NCBI GenBank assembly: GCA_029942065.1
Contig: JAPYTY010000138.1
Coordinates: 1-5,950 of the forward strand
DNA length: 5,950 bases
Source: Acidobacteriota bacterium
Lineage (GTDB): Bacteria > Acidobacteriota > UBA6911 > RPQK01 > JADFOI01
Direction: 5' to 3'
Positions 1 to 5,950 of this stretch are shown here, one piece after another (position 1 is the stretch's first letter; every line of letters begins with the position of its first letter). A program made the translations under genes and the position numbers. The notes under the pieces are model-generated. The model ran no database searches and was not told the DNA's origin. It saw only the letters and a program-made list of their open reading frames with translations.

Positions 1-937
1 GAATAGACTCTTTCTCGGGGAGGTCTGTTACGGGTCCACGATGGCGTACGAGATTTATGATCGAGGGCTCCAATCCGGCCTCGAGTGCCGTGAGTTCGTT
101 CAGGGTCCACTGATACTGGGCATCATGTTCCCGTGCCGTAACGAGAATCACCAGGCCCATGAGCCGGCGCCCGACGCCGCGCTCGAGGGATTCGACTCCC
201 GCCCAATGACGTCTGATCTGTGCCGGTCCGGTTCCTTCGGGCGCGATGGAGCGACTGTAGAGAACGGGCGTTGCCGCGTTGCCGGTCCGGGTTCGGATGT
301 AGGGAAGACGGCTTCTGGAGTCGGAGTGAATGTCGTCGGGAGGAGTGAACGGCACCGGTAAGAACTGCTTCCAGCCAGGCGGCATTTGTGAATTAAAGGC
401 GGTCAACCCAGTGCCGACACTCGTATAGGTCCCCATCAAGCCGACAATGTCGACGAGATTGGTCTCACCGAGGACTCTCAAGGCGCGAGCGTAGGTTTCT
501 GAACTCAACGCGTGCTCGCGGAAGATCTCACGACCGATCTGTATGATGACCGATTCCTTCTCGCCTGCTCCGGTGAGCGGTTGCCCATTCCTGACGACAT
601 CAATGACCTGCGGGTCCAGCCCCACCGCGATGCCTGCCAGCTCATGCAGCGACCATTCGAAGGACTGGTCGTTCTCGCGGGCGGTTACCAGGATTGCCAG
701 TTCCGTCAAAGCTCGCCCGAGCGGGGACTCCCACCGCACGGCTACTCCCGAACCATGCAGCCTGATCCCAGCCGCTCCCCGCGGCGCATCAGGCGCGATC
801 AAGGAAAGGCGGTTCCGGGAGTCCGCATGCACATCCGTGGGAAGTGTGTCCTGAGCAGGTGCGGCGAGCGGCACCAGAGAAAAAAGCCCCAGAAGGTAAA
901 GCACCCTTGTGAATAGTGTCGTCATCTTTCTCTTCAT
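1..937 (-). CDS. Secreted tandem carboxymuconolactone decarboxylase (CMD/AhpD-like) domain protein, 3' end outside the window
   Basis: The minus strand is open from an ATG at 937-935 to the left edge, giving 312 residues with no stop, so the C-terminus is missing. The ATG follows an AAGGGGGT Shine-Dalgarno (949-942) by four bases. Residues 1-28 form a Sec signal peptide: basic KRK, a hydrophobic stretch around LYLLGLFSLVPLAA, then APA before Gln29. The mature part holds two copies of one module. Copy 1 begins DSRNRL (39-44) and contains AILVTARENDQSFEW (81-95) and HELAGIAVGLDPQVID. Copy 2 begins DSRSRL (206-211) and contains VILVTAREHDAQYQW (263-277) and NELTALEAGLEPSIIN. This pattern is typical of the CMD family of the AhpD-like fold. 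There is no CxxC, so it is not an AhpD-type thiol peroxidase. Copy 2 has Asn280 where copy 1 has His98. The product is probably periplasmic. The start lies 42 bases after the GMC gene's stop, which suggests one operon. The fold assignment is firm; reaction and substrate are unknown. Confidence 0.86.
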   Translation of the reverse strand, partial: MKRKMTTLFTRVLYLLGLFSLVPLAAPAQDTLPTDVHADSRNRLSLIAPDAPRGAAGIRLHGSGVAVRWESPLGRALTELAILVTARENDQSFEWSLHELAGIAVGLDPQVIDVVRNGQPLTGAGEKESVIIQIGREIFREHALSSETYARALRVLGETNLVDIVGLMGTYTSVGTGLTAFNSQMPPGWKQFLPVPFTPPDDIHSDSRSRLPYIRTRTGNAATPVLYSRSIAPEGTGPAQIRRHWAGVESLERGVGRRLMGLVILVTAREHDAQYQWTLNELTALEAGLEPSIINLVRHRGPVTDLPEKESI

Positions 938-979
938 GGAGACCCCCTTTACAAAACCACTAAACTTGAAAGGCAAGCG

Positions 980-2548
980 TCAAGACCGTGAAAAATGATC
1001 CTTGACCAACCGTCGCCATGCCAAGCAGGCCAGGGGTGCCACCATCGCCACACCTGGACTTCCGCTGGCCGTCCGTGGGGGAACGCTGAGATCGCAAATA
1101 GACAAATTCTTGATGTCATGACACTCGAATCTCTCATTGACGACCGAGTTCCTGCGATCTGAGCCAGCCCGACAGGAGCCGCCGGCGTGAGTCACACGTA
1201 TCGGAGATGCCTCTGGATTTCCAGTGCCCACCTGGTCCAGCCGTCTTAGCATTGGATCGATGTTGCTGATACGGGTCGCCCCCATTTCCCGATAGATCTC
1301 CCTGGCGATCAACATCCCTTCCTTGAGGCGTCGTGCATCCCTTGGGTCATTGGTCGAGAACACCGCGCTCCCATCTCGTTGGATGAATCCCCCCAGGGTC
1401 CGAGGCCGGTTGTACTGCAGTACGACCTGGTTGGCAATGGAATCCCCTCGGGTCTTCATGAACTGCTTGTGCTCCGACCCGAACTCCGGCGCAAGGTCGC
1501 TGAGCGCCATTCGGTCCGGCAGCTCCGGGTCGCTCGAGCCGTCCTTGAAGATCAGCCTGTCGTAGCCCTCCGGGGCGGCATCATCGAAAAAGTAGGAACT
1601 CGGCGGCTTTCCGCGATCTCCCTCCTTGACGCGAAACGGGAAATACGCGGGGAATCCTGGAGCGGCCAGTTTCCCATCCACGTGTTGTCCCACATGGGCG
1701 TTCTCCACCATCAAGTCGTCTCCCAGCAGGTCCTTTGGACCATAGCCGGACTGGTAGAGAATTCGGGGAGTCCCGTGGACACCTGCGGACAGAAGAACCC
1801 TGTCGGCGTTGAATCGAACTCTCCTGTTTTCCTGCGAAGCCCACACACCGGTGGCCAGGAAGTCCGATCCTCGTTTCTCAAGGATCACCTTCTCAACTCT
1901 TGTGTTTGCAATGATATCGACCCCCTCCTTCTCCGCAATCGGGATATAGGTCACGAGAGAGCTCATCTTGGAGTCGTATCTGCACATCTGGCCCGGCAAG
2001 CATCCCAGGCCGCAATGAATACAATTCCTTCGCGCGTGAGACATTCTCTGAGGAGAGTACCCCAGTTTTATAGCCGCCTCGACAAAAAGTTTTTGGCCCG
2101 GGTCAAGCAGCTCCTCCGGGACTGGATGGGCATTGAACATCTGTTGAACTTCGTTGACCGCATCCTTGAAGTTTTCCGCATTCCAATCCAGGGATGTTTC
2201 CCTCTGCCAGTGGAGATAATCGACATCCTGGAGGCGCCAGGCATGGGCGTTGAAATGCATTGAACTCCCCCCCACCAAACGCCCTGTGCCCCAGGGAGTC
2301 GAAAAGTGTTTTCTCAGTCTGAAGTTATGAGTCAGATTGGTGAACATCCTTCTGCGCAGCGGATGACCGTATCCGGGCCTCGGATTTCCCTTCAGGTACG
2401 GGCCCCACTCAAGAAGCCCCACCTTCAATCGATCACCCGTACCAGGATGGACACCGTTCTCGGCAATACGAGCCGCCAGGATCGAGCCCGCCATACCGGC
2501 ACCCACGATGAGCAGGTCGTAGTTTTTGGCCTCATCGTCCTGTGTCAT
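980..2548 (-). CDS. GMC-family FAD-dependent oxidoreductase (glucose-methanol-choline type), cysteine-motif subgroup
   Basis: This is a 522-residue flavoenzyme of normal GMC length, expected to oxidise an alcohol or sugar hydroxyl with FAD. The N-terminal Rossmann motif is DLLIVGAGMAGS (GAGMAG at 16-21), with Glu47 in VGLLEWG as the likely ADP-ribose ligand. The GMC signature GTGRLVGGSSMHFNAHAWR covers about 87-105. A second GMC-like stretch, GTPRILYQSGYG, lies at 259-270. The C-terminal domain has THAGGSCRAG, whose His454 matches the first catalytic His of GMC enzymes. The second catalytic position (usually His, or Asn in an NP motif) falls in GSPG and appears to be Ser497. Cys176, 179, 183 and 189 form C-x2-C-x3-C-x5-C, like the Cys-rich insert of membrane-linked GMC dehydrogenases and long-chain alcohol oxidases. 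There is no signal peptide or membrane segment, so it is cytoplasmic unless carried out by a partner; no small partner subunit is visible here. The start at 2548 is preferred over the in-frame ATG at 2560, because the sequence between them is the ribosome binding site. The substrate cannot be told. Confidence 0.92.
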   Translation of the reverse strand: MTQDDEAKNYDLLIVGAGMAGSILAARIAENGVHPGTGDRLKVGLLEWGPYLKGNPRPGYGHPLRRRMFTNLTHNFRLRKHFSTPWGTGRLVGGSSMHFNAHAWRLQDVDYLHWQRETSLDWNAENFKDAVNEVQQMFNAHPVPEELLDPGQKLFVEAAIKLGYSPQRMSHARRNCIHCGLGCLPGQMCRYDSKMSSLVTYIPIAEKEGVDIIANTRVEKVILEKRGSDFLATGVWASQENRRVRFNADRVLLSAGVHGTPRILYQSGYGPKDLLGDDLMVENAHVGQHVDGKLAAPGFPAYFPFRVKEGDRGKPPSSYFFDDAAPEGYDRLIFKDGSSDPELPDRMALSDLAPEFGSEHKQFMKTRGDSIANQVVLQYNRPRTLGGFIQRDGSAVFSTNDPRDARRLKEGMLIAREIYREMGATRISNIDPMLRRLDQVGTGNPEASPIRVTHAGGSCRAGSDRRNSVVNERFECHDIKNLSICDLSVPPRTASGSPGVAMVAPLACLAWRRLVKDHFSRS

Positions 2549-2552
2549 GACT

Positions 2553-2558
2553 TCCTCC
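2553..2558 (-). promoter_or_regulatory. Ribosome binding site that sets the GMC oxidoreductase start
   Basis: GGAGGA on the minus strand lies four bases upstream of the ATG at 2548-2546. An in-frame ATG at 2560-2558 overlaps this site and has no comparable Shine-Dalgarno of its own. The longer reading would only add Met-Glu-Glu-Val, which is the site itself translated. Confidence 0.75.
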
Positions 2559-2631
2559 ATGCTTCAAGTCCATCGGCTGGAGGAGGGGGTAGAATTTGCG
2601 AAGACAAATGGCGTCCATTTAACCGACATGC

Positions 2632-2654
2632 CTCATATTAATTTCGGATATGAG
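2632..2654. promoter_or_regulatory. Candidate operator: 7-9-7 inverted repeat upstream of the GMC gene
   Basis: CTCATAT and ATATGAG are perfect 7-base inverted arms around the A+T-rich spacer TAATTTCGG. The dyad sits about 84-106 bases before the GMC start codon. Its minus-strand centre holds TAATAT, a possible -10 element, with a weak TTGAGG 15 bases upstream. This spacing would suit a dimeric regulator binding over a promoter, but neither the promoter nor a regulator can be shown from the window. Confidence 0.38.
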
Positions 2655-2756
2655 TCCTCAAGCCAACTCGTGATGAATGACCAAAGCCTACCAACCTTCC
2701 CAGATTGGACCAAGCATTCTTTCTCGTATTTCGGCTGAAACAGCCTCTGATCTCTT

Positions 2757-2785
2757 GGTTTTTCAGATGCTTTTCGTCAAAAACC
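2757..2785. repeat. Inverted repeat GGTTTTT / AAAAACC
   Basis: Perfect 7-base arms at 2757-2763 and 2779-2785 enclose a 15-base loop. No run of T follows the stem on either strand, so it is not a standard intrinsic terminator. It directly abuts the TGATCAAG dyad. Its function is unknown. Confidence 0.35.
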
Positions 2786-2821
2786 TGATCAAGTGGAGAC
2801 ACCTCTGCAGCCGCTTGATCA
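2786..2821. promoter_or_regulatory. Candidate regulator-binding dyad TGATCAAG-N20-CTTGATCA
   Basis: Perfect 8-base arms at 2786-2793 and 2814-2821 are separated by 20 bases. Each arm contains the self-complementary core TGATCA, and the two cores start 30 bases apart, close to three helical turns. This suits two dimer sites on one DNA face or one long hairpin. It lies about 240-270 bases upstream of the GMC start. No known regulator's motif was recognised. Confidence 0.35.
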
Positions 2822-2917
2822 AAAGCACCTTGCGCTAGTCCGCATTTCTCACACCCCCTCTACTGCATCGGCACTCGCCTTCATCTGAGCAAATCGAAGC
2901 ATCCTGTCGGGCGCGCC

Positions 2918-2946
2918 ATTCTAACTTTCTAAAAATCAACCAGCAA
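2918..2946 (-). promoter_or_regulatory. Weak candidate sigma70-type promoter for the GMC-CMD pair
   Basis: On the minus strand TTGCTG (2946-2941) and TAGAAT (2923-2918) are 17 bases apart. The -10 box matches TATAAT at five of six positions; the -35 box matches TTGACA at only three. Transcription from here would give a leader of roughly 365 bases containing the inverted repeats listed above. A promoter nearer 2630-2670 is an alternative. Confidence 0.25.
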
Positions 2947-2980
2947 TCAGATTACCGACACTGAGTGAAAGGGCTGAATT

Positions 2981-3005
2981 TTGGAAAAGTCCAAGCTTTT
3001 CCCAA
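2981..3005. repeat. Inverted repeat after the hydantoinase-like gene (GGAAAAG / CTTTTCC)
   Basis: Arms at 2983-2989 and 2996-3002 are perfect 7-base complements around a 6-base loop, with TT/AA flanks that also pair if one base is bulged. It begins about 33 bases past the stop at 3038. On the minus strand the T-rich run lies before the hairpin rather than after it, so it is a poor intrinsic terminator. It could protect the 3' end of the message. Confidence 0.4.
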
Positions 3006-3037
3006 AGAAAAAAGTAGAAAAGCAAATCAGACCAGGT

Positions 3038-4536
3038 CTACTGCAGGGGTTGAGTCCGACCGCGCTTCAGAAGGAGCCCGCTGCCCGGTTGGGCGGTAAT
3101 CTGCCCGCTGTCGGAAACGATTTCTCCCCGCCGGATGGTTATCTGAGGCCACCCGATGACCTCGCGACCCTCGTAGGGTGACCAATCGCAGCGGGAGTGC
3201 AGGTCGGCAGCACGCACCCTCCGCCTCTGGGTAGGATTCCACAGCGCCAGGTCGGCGTCAGAACCCACTGCGATGGTGCCTTTGGTGGGAAAAAGACCGA
3301 AAAGACGGGCCGGCAGAGTGGAGCTGAGGGCCACGAAACGCTCCAGCGAAATTCTGCCGCCGACAACACCTTCTGAATGCAGCATGGGATACATCACCTC
3401 CAGGTTACTGAAACCGGGACGCAGCGTTTTCAGGGTCAAATCGGGTTGGTTTTTTTCGTCGCGCATCAAAGCGCTGTGATCACTTCCCAGGGTGTCGATG
3501 TCCCCATCGGTAAGGCCACGCCACATCGCTTCCACATCCTGAGCAGTGCGAAGCGGAGGCGAAGCAATATAGAGTCCCGGGTCTGCTCCAGCGTACAGAT
3601 CTTCTGTCATATGCAGATAGGTGGGGCGTGTCTCCACGTAAACGGGAAGGCCTCGTGCACGAGCCTCCCGGCAGGCGTCCAGCCCCCGAGCGGAGGATAG
3701 ATGGACTACATAAATGGGCGCGCCGGTATGTTCGCACAGAGCGACGGCCCGCTGTACCGCCACGACTTCAGCCAGAACAGGCCGGCTCTCAGCCCAGTAG
3801 CGAGCCGAAGTTCGACCGGCTGCCATCAGAGCGTCGGTGGTATCGGTGACGATCGGGTGATCTTCGCAATGAATCAGCGTCATAGCCCCCGCCTCGCCCG
3901 CGCTTCGGATCAAGTTGAGAAAATCCATCCCTCGCTGATCGAAGCCCGGAAACATCATCAGCACCTTCATGCTGGTGTGGCCGGCAGCAAACAGATCCGC
4001 CAGGTGACGGGGTGCGCTGTCAGCAAACTTTATCAGTCCCGGCTGCACCATGATATCGGCGATGGCCTGCTGATCAATCAGCGAAGAAACCCGGCTTACC
4101 GCGTCTACCACGGTTTCACCCGTGCGGGGAAAGGTCATGGGCCCCGATGGTGGTGATCCCACCGGCCAGGGCGGTCTCTGACCCACTGGCCAGGTCGTCA
4201 GCGCCGCCCGGTAGATGGGTGTGGGGATCGGATTCCTCCCGGAAGAACCAGCATGCCACGGGCATCCACCACCTGTTCCTCCCCGGAGGACAGGGGAGCC
4301 AGGTTGGGTCCGATCTGCTCGATTTTTCCTGCTCGTGAGCGAACGTCGGCAAGATACTGTCTCTCGGAGGTCACGATCAGGCCGCCCTGAATCAGCAGGG
4401 ATCCCGCCGCTACTGTTTGTGCGAATGCAGCCCTGGAACTTGTTCCCAGGAGTAGAGTTGCCAGGGAAGCCCTCTTGAGAAATTCCCGACGCACCAGCGG
4501 CTCCAGTGGGTATTGCCGAAGAATTTCATGGTTCAT
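3038..4536 (-). pseudogene. Tat-exported dihydropyrimidinase / D-hydantoinase-like amidohydrolase, broken by two +1 frameshifts
   Basis: Translation starts at ATG 4536-4534, four bases after GAGGGAG, and as given stops at 4200-4198. The family pattern continues in a second frame from about 4230, then in a third from about 4142 to the stop at 3040-3038. Removing one base at each point gives 498 residues with no stop. Residues 1-40 are a Tat leader (RREFLKR, then a hydrophobic stretch, then AFA before Gln40). Expected metal ligands of the D-hydantoinase/dihydropyrimidinase family are present: His105 and His107 (GGIDPHTHLPGG), Lys190 (TSMKVLMMFPG), His222 (IHCED), His278 (VVHLS) and Asp352 (DTLGSDHSAL). 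The family's C-terminal pattern follows: KGTIAVGSDADLALWNP, then RCDWSPYEGREVIGWP. The reaction would be ring opening of a cyclic amide (hydantoin, dihydropyrimidine or similar), in the periplasm. Because active-site residues are intact, this is either a recent pseudogene or two indel errors in the assembly. The gene has its own promoter at 4664-4636. The substrate is unknown; an allantoinase or dihydroorotase-like role is possible. Confidence 0.88.
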
Positions 4537-4635
4537 GGTGCTCCCTCTTCTACACCTGGCTGTGTTGGCGGTTCTGAATTCCGTCCGGTTACCGACCTTC
4601 CCACTCAAGTAGCAAATCGAAAAAGCTGACTGCAG

Positions 4636-4664
4636 ATTATAGGAGCGTCGCCGGACAAAACCAA
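4636..4664 (-). promoter_or_regulatory. Sigma70-type promoter of the hydantoinase-like gene
   Basis: The minus strand has a perfect TATAAT -10 box at 4641-4636 and TTGGTT at 4664-4659 as a -35 box (matches TTG only), with 17 bases between. Transcription would start near 4629, giving a leader of about 90 bases to the ATG at 4536. Confidence 0.5.
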
Positions 4665-4867
4665 GCGACAAAGTGTCCTTAGCCAGGCCCTGAAATTGTG
4701 AGGAGTCATTCCACCTGAAAGATCAAACTACAGGGGGTTGGAGGCAATTCTGTCGGCCTCGTGGCCAGCTAGCCCGGAAAGATCGATAACCCGACCAGAA
4801 TTGAACTCTTCACGGCCCCCGGTGGAGCAGGCCCAGGTGGCGGTCCAGCAGGATCAGAATTCGGAAA

Positions 4868-4907
4868 GAGCCCCCGTCGGCCTGAAAGTTCAAGCTAACG
4901 GGGACTC
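4868..4907 (-). terminator. Possible transcription terminator of the YtcJ-like amidohydrolase gene
   Basis: In the minus-strand transcript GAGUCCCCGU (4907-4898) pairs with ACGGGGGCUC (4877-4868) as a 10-base-pair stem with one G-U pair. The G-U falls on a C-A mismatch on the plus strand, so the fold favours minus-strand RNA. The loop is 20 bases, and only a short UUU follows the stem. It begins 26 bases after the stop at 4933. The strong G+C stem and position support it; the long loop and weak U tract count against it. Confidence 0.45.
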
Positions 4908-4932
4908 CGACTCTGTATTTTTGGGGAGTGGC

Positions 4933-5950
4933 TTAATCCTCTTTCGAAATAATAGACCCGCTGACCCAGGTCACGGACTCGTTCGCCTCTGCGATAATCG
5001 TTTCCACCCGCTCCAGGTCGATGTTGAATTGCTCGCCCACTCCGGTCATGTTCCACTCCTGGGCCAGGCTATCGTTCAGGGAGATCACCTGACCTCCCAC
5101 CATGGTCATAAGCGACTGGATCCTGAGGATATCGTCGACCGGGACGGTGAAGTAATCCTTGTTCAAGATAACCAGATCCGCCCACTTTCCTTCCTCCAGC
5201 GTTCCCAGCTGGTCGGACTTCGTCACGTAGCGGCCGGCCCATGAGGTGTACAGCTTGAGTGCTCGAACGCGATCGATGCTTTCCTCGGGAGCCCAGAGGT
5301 ACCCTCGAAACGCTCTCCTCATCAACAGCCACTCCGAATGGAAGGGACCAGGTCCGCCGGTGTTCTGGCCCACCACGTTGATACCTGACTCGATCCAGGT
5401 CTTGAAAGGCAGCATGTACTTGCGAAGATGCTCGGGATCGTTGTACTCCCCGTAATCCTCGATCAGGGCCTCGAAGGTCCTCATGTAATTGGGGTCGCAG
5501 CTGATCATGAGGTTGTATTTCTTGATCATTTCGAGGATGTCCGCTCCCTTGCCGATCTGATCACAGTGCTCGATGGTGAACATACCGTTTCGGATATCCG
5601 CCATCGAAATATCGGTACCCTCCATCGCCTCATCGATCATCTGGGTGAAGCGTCGCGTGCTTTCAACGCCCACGGAATGGACGCCCTTGAGCCGCCAGCC
5701 GGCCCGGAGAGCATTCTTCAGTGTATCCCAGTGGAGATCGCCTGATTTGGGGCAGGTCTCCCGGGCCTTGATATGAGGCGGCGCAACGATGTCATCCCCC
5801 AGACAGGCTTCCGGGACATGGGAATCCCAGCGCTCGGAGCCCACGCCGTCAAACCACAGATAGTCGTCCCCGATGCCCTGGAGCACCCCCGTTTTGCGGT
5901 AGAGCTGGCGGGTCTCGATGGGGTTGGAGGGTCTTCGGTGAACCTCGTAG
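4933..5950 (-). CDS. YtcJ-like amidohydrolase (Amidohydro_3 type), C-terminal part, 5' end outside the window
   Basis: The frame is open from the right edge to TAA at 4935-4933, giving 339 residues. The GTG at 5886 is only an internal codon, as coding continues upstream through TRQLYRKTG. It is a metal-dependent hydrolase of the YtcJ group, whose members usually run to 500-600 residues, so roughly 200-250 N-terminal residues, including the HxH metal site, are missing. Visible marks in order are: GVHSVG (His codon near 5679), matching the family's HAIGD region; FTIEHCDQIG (His codon 5568-5566), matching RIEHC; VVGQNTGGPGPFHSEW around 5375-5330, in the place of the usual GSD/GTD metal-site loop; and the C-terminal pattern ALKLYTSWAGRYV, LGTLEEGKWADLVILN, then SLMTMVGGQVIS, typical of the family. 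About 47 residues follow VGGQVIS, more than usual. In the loop, Asn (codon 5364-5362) replaces the expected Asp. Substrates of this group are mostly unknown (amides, carbamates, cyclic compounds). Export cannot be judged without the N-terminus. The gene is not closely coupled to the next one. Confidence 0.87.
   Translation of the reverse strand, partial: YEVHRRPSNPIETRQLYRKTGVLQGIGDDYLWFDGVGSERWDSHVPEACLGDDIVAPPHIKARETCPKSGDLHWDTLKNALRAGWRLKGVHSVGVESTRRFTQMIDEAMEGTDISMADIRNGMFTIEHCDQIGKGADILEMIKKYNLMISCDPNYMRTFEALIEDYGEYNDPEHLRKYMLPFKTWIESGINVVGQNTGGPGPFHSEWLLMRRAFRGYLWAPEESIDRVRALKLYTSWAGRYVTKSDQLGTLEEGKWADLVILNKDYFTVPVDDILRIQSLMTMVGGQVISLNDSLAQEWNMTGVGEQFNIDLERVETIIAEANESVTWVSGSIISKED

Larger units (their letters stand above)
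2549..3037. other. Non-coding gap between the hydantoinase-like gene and the GMC gene
   Basis: This 489-base stretch has no credible gene on either strand. It is visibly more A+T-rich than the flanking genes and carries several inverted repeats: 2632-2654, 2757-2785, 2786-2821 and 2981-3005. It should contain the end of the hydantoinase-like transcript and the promoter region of the GMC-CMD pair. Short open frames here lack both a Shine-Dalgarno site and any protein-like composition. Confidence 0.7.
4537..4932. other. Non-coding gap between the two amidohydrolase genes
   Basis: This 396-base region holds a possible terminator of the YtcJ-like gene (4868-4907) and the promoter of the hydantoinase-like gene (4636-4664). 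A minus-strand frame from 4853 to the stop at 4730-4728 is open for about 41 codons and looks mildly protein-like, but it has no start and a stop just upstream. No other gene is apparent. Confidence 0.65.

Noticed and set aside
512..916. Plus-strand open frames of 100-134 codons at 512-916 and 543-854
   Set aside because: They are antisense to the CMD gene, whose translation shows clear repeated family motifs.
1379..2263. Long plus-strand open frame (294 codons) opposite the GMC gene
   Set aside because: It lies wholly inside the well-supported minus-strand GMC gene and its translation has no recognisable motif; it is a shadow frame.
2825..2851. Tiny minus-strand frame (MRTSARCF) after a purine-rich stretch as a leader peptide
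   Set aside because: At eight codons, with no attenuator-type hairpins following, it is expected by chance.
2981..3005. Intrinsic terminator for the hydantoinase-like gene
   Set aside because: The hairpin is present, but the T-rich tract precedes rather than follows it in the direction of transcription, so it was listed only as an inverted repeat.
3029..3039. AGACC-A-GGTCT palindrome at the stop codon of the hydantoinase-like gene
   Set aside because: The one-base centre leaves no room for a stable hairpin loop, and no specific binding protein is suggested.
4116..4231. Programmed ribosomal frameshifting as the explanation for the two frame changes
   Set aside because: Two +1 events about 90 bases apart with no slippery heptamer, stalling site or downstream structure seen make simple indels far more likely.
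4728..4853. Minus-strand 41-codon frame with protein-like text (GREEFNSGRVIDLSGLAG)
   Set aside because: It has no start codon, a stop lies immediately upstream, and no relation to the flanking genes was seen; it could be a gene remnant but cannot be supported.
4738..5244. Plus-strand open frame of 168 codons
   Set aside because: It spans the terminator region and the antisense of the amidohydrolase C-terminus, with low-complexity composition and no motif.

Overview
The window looks like a piece of a moderately G+C-rich chromosome from a Gram-negative environmental bacterium. One protein carries a Tat leader and another a Sec leader, there are clear Shine-Dalgarno sites, and one promoter has a perfect TATAAT -10 box. 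I see no RNA genes, insertion sequences, CRISPR arrays or phage genes. The taxon cannot be fixed from this sequence; the gene types would fit an uncultured proteobacterium or acidobacterium, which is a guess.

All genes lie on the minus strand, so the order of transcription is right to left. (1) 5950-4933 is the C-terminal part of a YtcJ-like amidohydrolase (Amidohydro_3 type) whose N-terminus lies outside the window, followed by a possible hairpin terminator at 4907-4868. (2) 4537-4932 is a non-coding gap with a good sigma70-type promoter at 4664-4636. (3) 4536-3038 is a Tat-exported dihydropyrimidinase / D-hydantoinase-like hydrolase broken by two separate +1 frameshifts, near 4230 and near 4142. 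With the two extra bases removed it reads as a complete 498-residue protein holding all the expected metal ligands. (4) 2549-3037 is a second non-coding gap, rich in inverted repeats, that probably holds the promoter and regulatory sites of the next two genes. (5) 2548-980 is a leaderless GMC-family FAD oxidoreductase with a four-cysteine motif. (6) 937-1 is a secreted protein with two carboxymuconolactone-decarboxylase (CMD/AhpD-like) domains, cut off by the left edge. It starts 42 bases after the GMC stop codon, so genes 5 and 6 are probably one operon.

The set reads as a catabolic block: two metal-dependent amidohydrolases, a flavin alcohol/sugar-type dehydrogenase, and a CMD-fold protein. 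A shared substrate is not evident. The most notable points are the double frameshift in the exported hydantoinase-like gene, the tandem CMD protein whose second copy has lost a conserved-looking His, atypical active-site positions in the GMC enzyme and the YtcJ-like enzyme, and the run of dyads ahead of the GMC-CMD pair. I did not find convincing evidence of a wholly new system.
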